Assembly: GCA_021813025.1 (NCBI GenBank)
Contig: JAKAME010000063.1
Location: forward strand, 1 to 7,562
Direction: 5' to 3'
Length of the DNA: 7,562 bases
From: Microcaldota archaeon
Lineage (GTDB): Archaea > Micrarchaeota > Micrarchaeia > Anstonellales > Anstonellaceae
Shown one piece after another: positions 5,868 to 7,562 of the stretch (positions are counted from its first letter, which is position 1; every line of letters begins with the position of its first letter). Below the pieces are notes generated by a model. It ran no database searches and was not told the origin of the DNA. It was given only the letters and a program-made list of their open reading frames with translations. Position numbers and translations under genes: made by a program.

Positions 5868-7108
5868 TTCTTAATTTTGCTTACTTTCAATTTCTGCTCA
5901 AGCTCGACAAGAGTATTCCTCTCCACGTTCTCCTTCACCATAACATTCGCGCCAATCCAGCAGTGGTCTCCAATCATCTTGCCAGGCATGACGGAAGACA
6001 GCACGCCCATCTTCACCTCATCGCCGATGATTGCCCCAAGCTTGTTGCGCTGGGTGTCAATCACCACGTCCTCCACCTTTGCCTTCACATGGCCGGCATC
6101 GAAGCGGAAGTTGGCTATCTGGGTGGCCGAGCCGAAGTTGCAGCCCGAGCCCACGATGGAGTCCCCGATGTAGGAGAGGTGCTTTGCATTCACATGGTCG
6201 AAGAGTATGGAGTTCTTCACCGTGGTGGAATCGCCGATTGAGCAGTTTGGGCCGATGGAGGACACGCCGCGCACATATGCGTGCGGGCCGATGGAGGTGT
6301 TGGCGCCCACGTAGAGAGGGCCTTCAACATAGGAGTCGATGATTTGCGAGCCTTCCTCCATGATTACCTTGCCCTTTATTGTCGAGTTCTCGATTTTGCC
6401 CCGCTTGTCTGGCAGGGTGGAGAGCAGGAATTTGTTTGCGTCAAATAATTGCCATGGCAGGCCCATGTCAAGCCAGTATTCCGAAGTGACGACTGCGCGC
6501 ACCCGCTCGCTCTTCAGCGCATCGGTCATTTCGTATTCTCCCCGCGGCGATTTCTTCACCGCAGCCAGAGCCTTGAACATCTCAGGCTCCATCGCATAGA
6601 GCGAGCAGTTGGCCAGCGCGCGCGATGGCGGGTTCTTGGGCTTTTCCTCGAACCCGGAAAGCCAGCCCTGCTCCACCTGCGCTATTCCGTAGGCCTGCGG
6701 GTTCTCGACCTCGGTGAGAAGGGCGGAGAGCCTGCCCTGATGCCCGCGCGCAAGCTGCTCAAGGGCTTTCGGAGTGGTGATTACGTCCCCGGCAACTGCG
6801 AAGAAGGTGGAATCTATTTTGCCCGCGCTTTCGGCAAATGCGGCAGCCGTGCCGTATTTTGAGCCTTGGGTGACGAATTCAAGCTTGATGCCCAAGTCGT
6901 TTTTGGCGAAATATTCCTTCACCACATCCTCCATGTACTTGACTACCACTACGGCGCGCTTGACGCCCGTTGCCTTGAGGCTGGACAGCACATGCATCAG
7001 AATCGGCTTGCCGGCAAGCTGAATCATGCACTTGGGGCGCGTGTGGGTGAGGGGGCGCAGGCGCCGGCCCTCGCCGGCCGCCAGCACCACGGCTTGTGAA
7101 ATGGGCAT
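5864..7108 (-). CDS. glmU: bifunctional sugar-1-phosphate nucleotidylyltransferase/acetyltransferase
   Basis: A two-domain enzyme of 414 aa, resembling Sulfolobus ST0452 (about 401 aa). Residues 1-230 are a nucleotidyltransferase: VVLAAGEGRRLRPLTHTRPK with K26, GTAAA, metal-binding D108 in AGDVI, FEEKP at 153-157, and WLDMG with D214. This part makes UDP- or dTDP-sugars from sugar-1-phosphates. Residues about 240-400 are a left-handed beta-helix of hexapeptide repeats (IGPHAYV, IGPNCSI, IGDHCWI) expected to acetylate an amino-sugar-1-phosphate with acetyl-CoA. His310 in AKHLSYIGDS and Asn333 in QIANFRF match the ST0452 catalytic His308 and Asn331 as I recall. The product would be activated GlcNAc/GalNAc for cell-surface glycans or lipids. 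The symbol follows common annotation; it is not a strict orthologue of bacterial GlmU. ATG 7108 gives MPISQAVVLAAG directly, right for this fold. It lies 40 bp after the SemiSWEET-like stop codon, with a possible promoter of its own. Confidence 0.93.
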   Translation of the reverse strand: MPISQAVVLAAGEGRRLRPLTHTRPKCMIQLAGKPILMHVLSSLKATGVKRAVVVVKYMEDVVKEYFAKNDLGIKLEFVTQGSKYGTAAAFAESAGKIDSTFFAVAGDVITTPKALEQLARGHQGRLSALLTEVENPQAYGIAQVEQGWLSGFEEKPKNPPSRALANCSLYAMEPEMFKALAAVKKSPRGEYEMTDALKSERVRAVVTSEYWLDMGLPWQLFDANKFLLSTLPDKRGKIENSTIKGKVIMEEGSQIIDSYVEGPLYVGANTSIGPHAYVRGVSSIGPNCSIGDSTTVKNSILFDHVNAKHLSYIGDSIVGSGCNFGSATQIANFRFDAGHVKAKVEDVVIDTQRNKLGAIIGDEVKMGVLSSVMPGKMIGDHCWIGANVMVKENVERNTLVELEQKLKVSKIKN

Positions 7109-7140
7109 GCAATCAACGCAGAGGATGGGGCTTTTCGGCC

Positions 7141-7146
7141 TTAAAT
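7141..7146 (-). promoter_or_regulatory. possible TATA box of the nucleotidylyltransferase gene
   Basis: ATTTAA on the minus strand, 35 bp upstream of ATG 7108 and immediately after the stop codon of the SemiSWEET-like gene. It predicts a leader of about 9 nt with TTGAT as a weak ribosome-binding site. The match is weaker than the other boxes here, and read-through from the upstream gene is equally possible. Confidence 0.35.
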
Positions 7147-7148
7147 TA

Positions 7149-7436
7149 CTATTTCTTTTTGGATTTGGCCTTCTTCGCCGGGCGCTTGGGGTGCGTCAGT
7201 ATTATGGCTCCGTTGAAGAGCGCGATGAGGGTGGCAAGGCCGTTGAGCAGCACGAACACGGCGTCATTGAGCAGATAGGCGTGATACGCCAGCGCCAGCG
7301 AGCCGAGGAAATAGAGGGCCACGAAGCGCAGGTTGAGGTTGCGGCCCTTTTCCTTCCAGTTCTGCATGGTTTCTGGAATCCAGGCGAGGAGCAGGAGCAG
7401 AAGGCCGGCCGGGCCGATGTATTCGTCAAACAACAT
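7149..7436 (-). CDS. small membrane protein, SemiSWEET/PQ-loop-like
   Basis: A 95-aa protein (from ATG 7436) with three membrane segments: about 6-22 (YIGPAGLLLLLLAWIP), 38-56 (RFVALYFLGSLALAYHAYL) and 60-80 (AVFVLLNGLATLIALFNGAII). A Lys-rich cytoplasmic-type tail (KRPAKKAKSKKK) follows. The pattern WIPETMQNWKEKGRNLNLRF, a helix-2 end with Y-x-A-Y, and LLNG in helix 3 fits a single PQ-loop triple-helix unit, as in SemiSWEET sugar transporters and the N-terminal domain found with lipid-A disaccharide synthases. SemiSWEETs act as dimers. The signature Pro-Gln is Pro-Glu here, so transport activity is uncertain. GGGTGG lies just before ATG 7436. An in-frame GTG at 7442 would add two residues. 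Its position just upstream of a nucleotide-sugar enzyme could suggest a sugar or glycolipid link, but that is inference. Confidence 0.7.
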   Translation of the reverse strand: MLFDEYIGPAGLLLLLLAWIPETMQNWKEKGRNLNLRFVALYFLGSLALAYHAYLLNDAVFVLLNGLATLIALFNGAIILTHPKRPAKKAKSKKK

Positions 7437-7469
7437 AACCACCCAATGTCGGGGGGTTCGCTGGCATGG

Positions 7470-7479
7470 TTTTTAAATT
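7470..7479. promoter_or_regulatory. shared bidirectional TATA box (tRNA-Asn and SemiSWEET-like gene)
   Basis: TTTTTAAATT contains the palindrome TTTAAA centred at 7474.5. On the plus strand it lies 29.5 bp before the mature 5' end of tRNA-Asn at 7504. On the minus strand it lies 32-38 bp before the start codons at 7442 and 7436. No other AT-rich element exists between the two genes, so one box appears to serve both directions. Confidence 0.55.
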
Positions 7480-7503
7480 CTCATTCGACAAGTCAATGGC
7501 CAA

Positions 7504-7562
7504 GCCTTGGTAGCTCAGCCTGGTTAGAGCGACTGACTGTTAATCAGTAGGTCATCGGTTCA
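7504..7562 (+). tRNA. tRNA-Asn (anticodon GTT), 3' end beyond the window
   Basis: Reads as a tRNA from its first base to the T-loop. The parts are the acceptor strand GCCTTGG (7504-7510), T8-A9, D-stem GCTC/GAGC around AGCCTGGTTA, anticodon stem ACTGA/TCAGT around loop CTGTTAA, variable loop AGGTC, T-stem 5' strand ATCGG, then TTCA where the window stops. Anticodon GTT at 7539-7541 decodes Asn codons AAC and AAU. There is no intron at the usual 37/38 site. The acceptor 3' strand, and whether CCA is encoded, cannot be seen. A TATA box lies about 29 bp upstream. Confidence 0.95.

Noticed and set aside
7499..7505. tRNA starting a few bases earlier (GCCAAGC as acceptor strand)
   Set aside because: T8-A9 and the D-stem GCTC fix the seven-base acceptor strand at 7504-7510.
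1..7562. Mobile element, defence island or CRISPR system
   Set aside because: No transposase, integrase, Cas or toxin-antitoxin motif and no terminal inverted repeats were seen; the genes are mostly housekeeping or orphan.

Overview
The window comes from an archaeon. The signs are an archaeal-type aspartyl-tRNA synthetase, an Alba chromatin protein, a DUF460-type RNase H-fold protein, an archaeal zinc-ribbon/KH protein related to NusA, archaeal TATA boxes (TTTATA or TTTAAA) at fixed distances from start codons, and an intron-less tRNA-Asn(GTT) as far as it is visible. The DNA is GC-rich with short AT-rich promoters and very tight gene spacing. Together with small orphan proteins this suits a compact-genome lineage such as a DPANN archaeon (Micrarchaeota- or Diapherotrites-like), but that placement is inference.

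Layout. Bases 1-42 may hold the tail of a Cys-bearing protein. An orphan helical protein (125-814, +) follows from its own promoter and ends 9 bp from the convergent aspS (824-2119, -). aspS diverges from an orphan 218-aa protein (2256-2912, +). Next, on the minus strand, is an apparent operon read from 4935 down to 2932: a short DUF460-type RNase H-fold protein, Alba with a long Pro/Thr/Ser-rich repeat tail, and the Zn-ribbon/KH protein. A divergent gene (5052-5867, +) encodes a protein whose C-terminal half looks GNAT-like. It overlaps by 4 bp, tail to tail, a bifunctional sugar-1-phosphate nucleotidylyltransferase/acetyltransferase (5864-7108, -). Upstream of that lies a small SemiSWEET/PQ-loop-like membrane protein (7149-7436, -), whose promoter appears to be shared with a divergent tRNA-Asn (7504 to beyond the window end, +).

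How the genes fit together. Most are information-processing housekeeping genes: Asp charging, tRNA-Asn, chromatin or RNA binding, a KH RNA-binding protein and a putative nuclease. The 5864-7108 gene supplies UDP-GlcNAc/GalNAc-type activated sugars for glycans. I see no mobile element, CRISPR array or recognisable defence cassette. The most unusual items are the repeat-tailed Alba in the nuclease-Alba-KH operon, a single palindromic TATA box that seems to serve a tRNA and a protein gene in opposite directions, and a clean split of promoter-to-start spacing into about 26 bp (leaderless) and about 35-38 bp (short leader with a Shine-Dalgarno-like motif). There is no gene-free stretch longer than about 300 bases.
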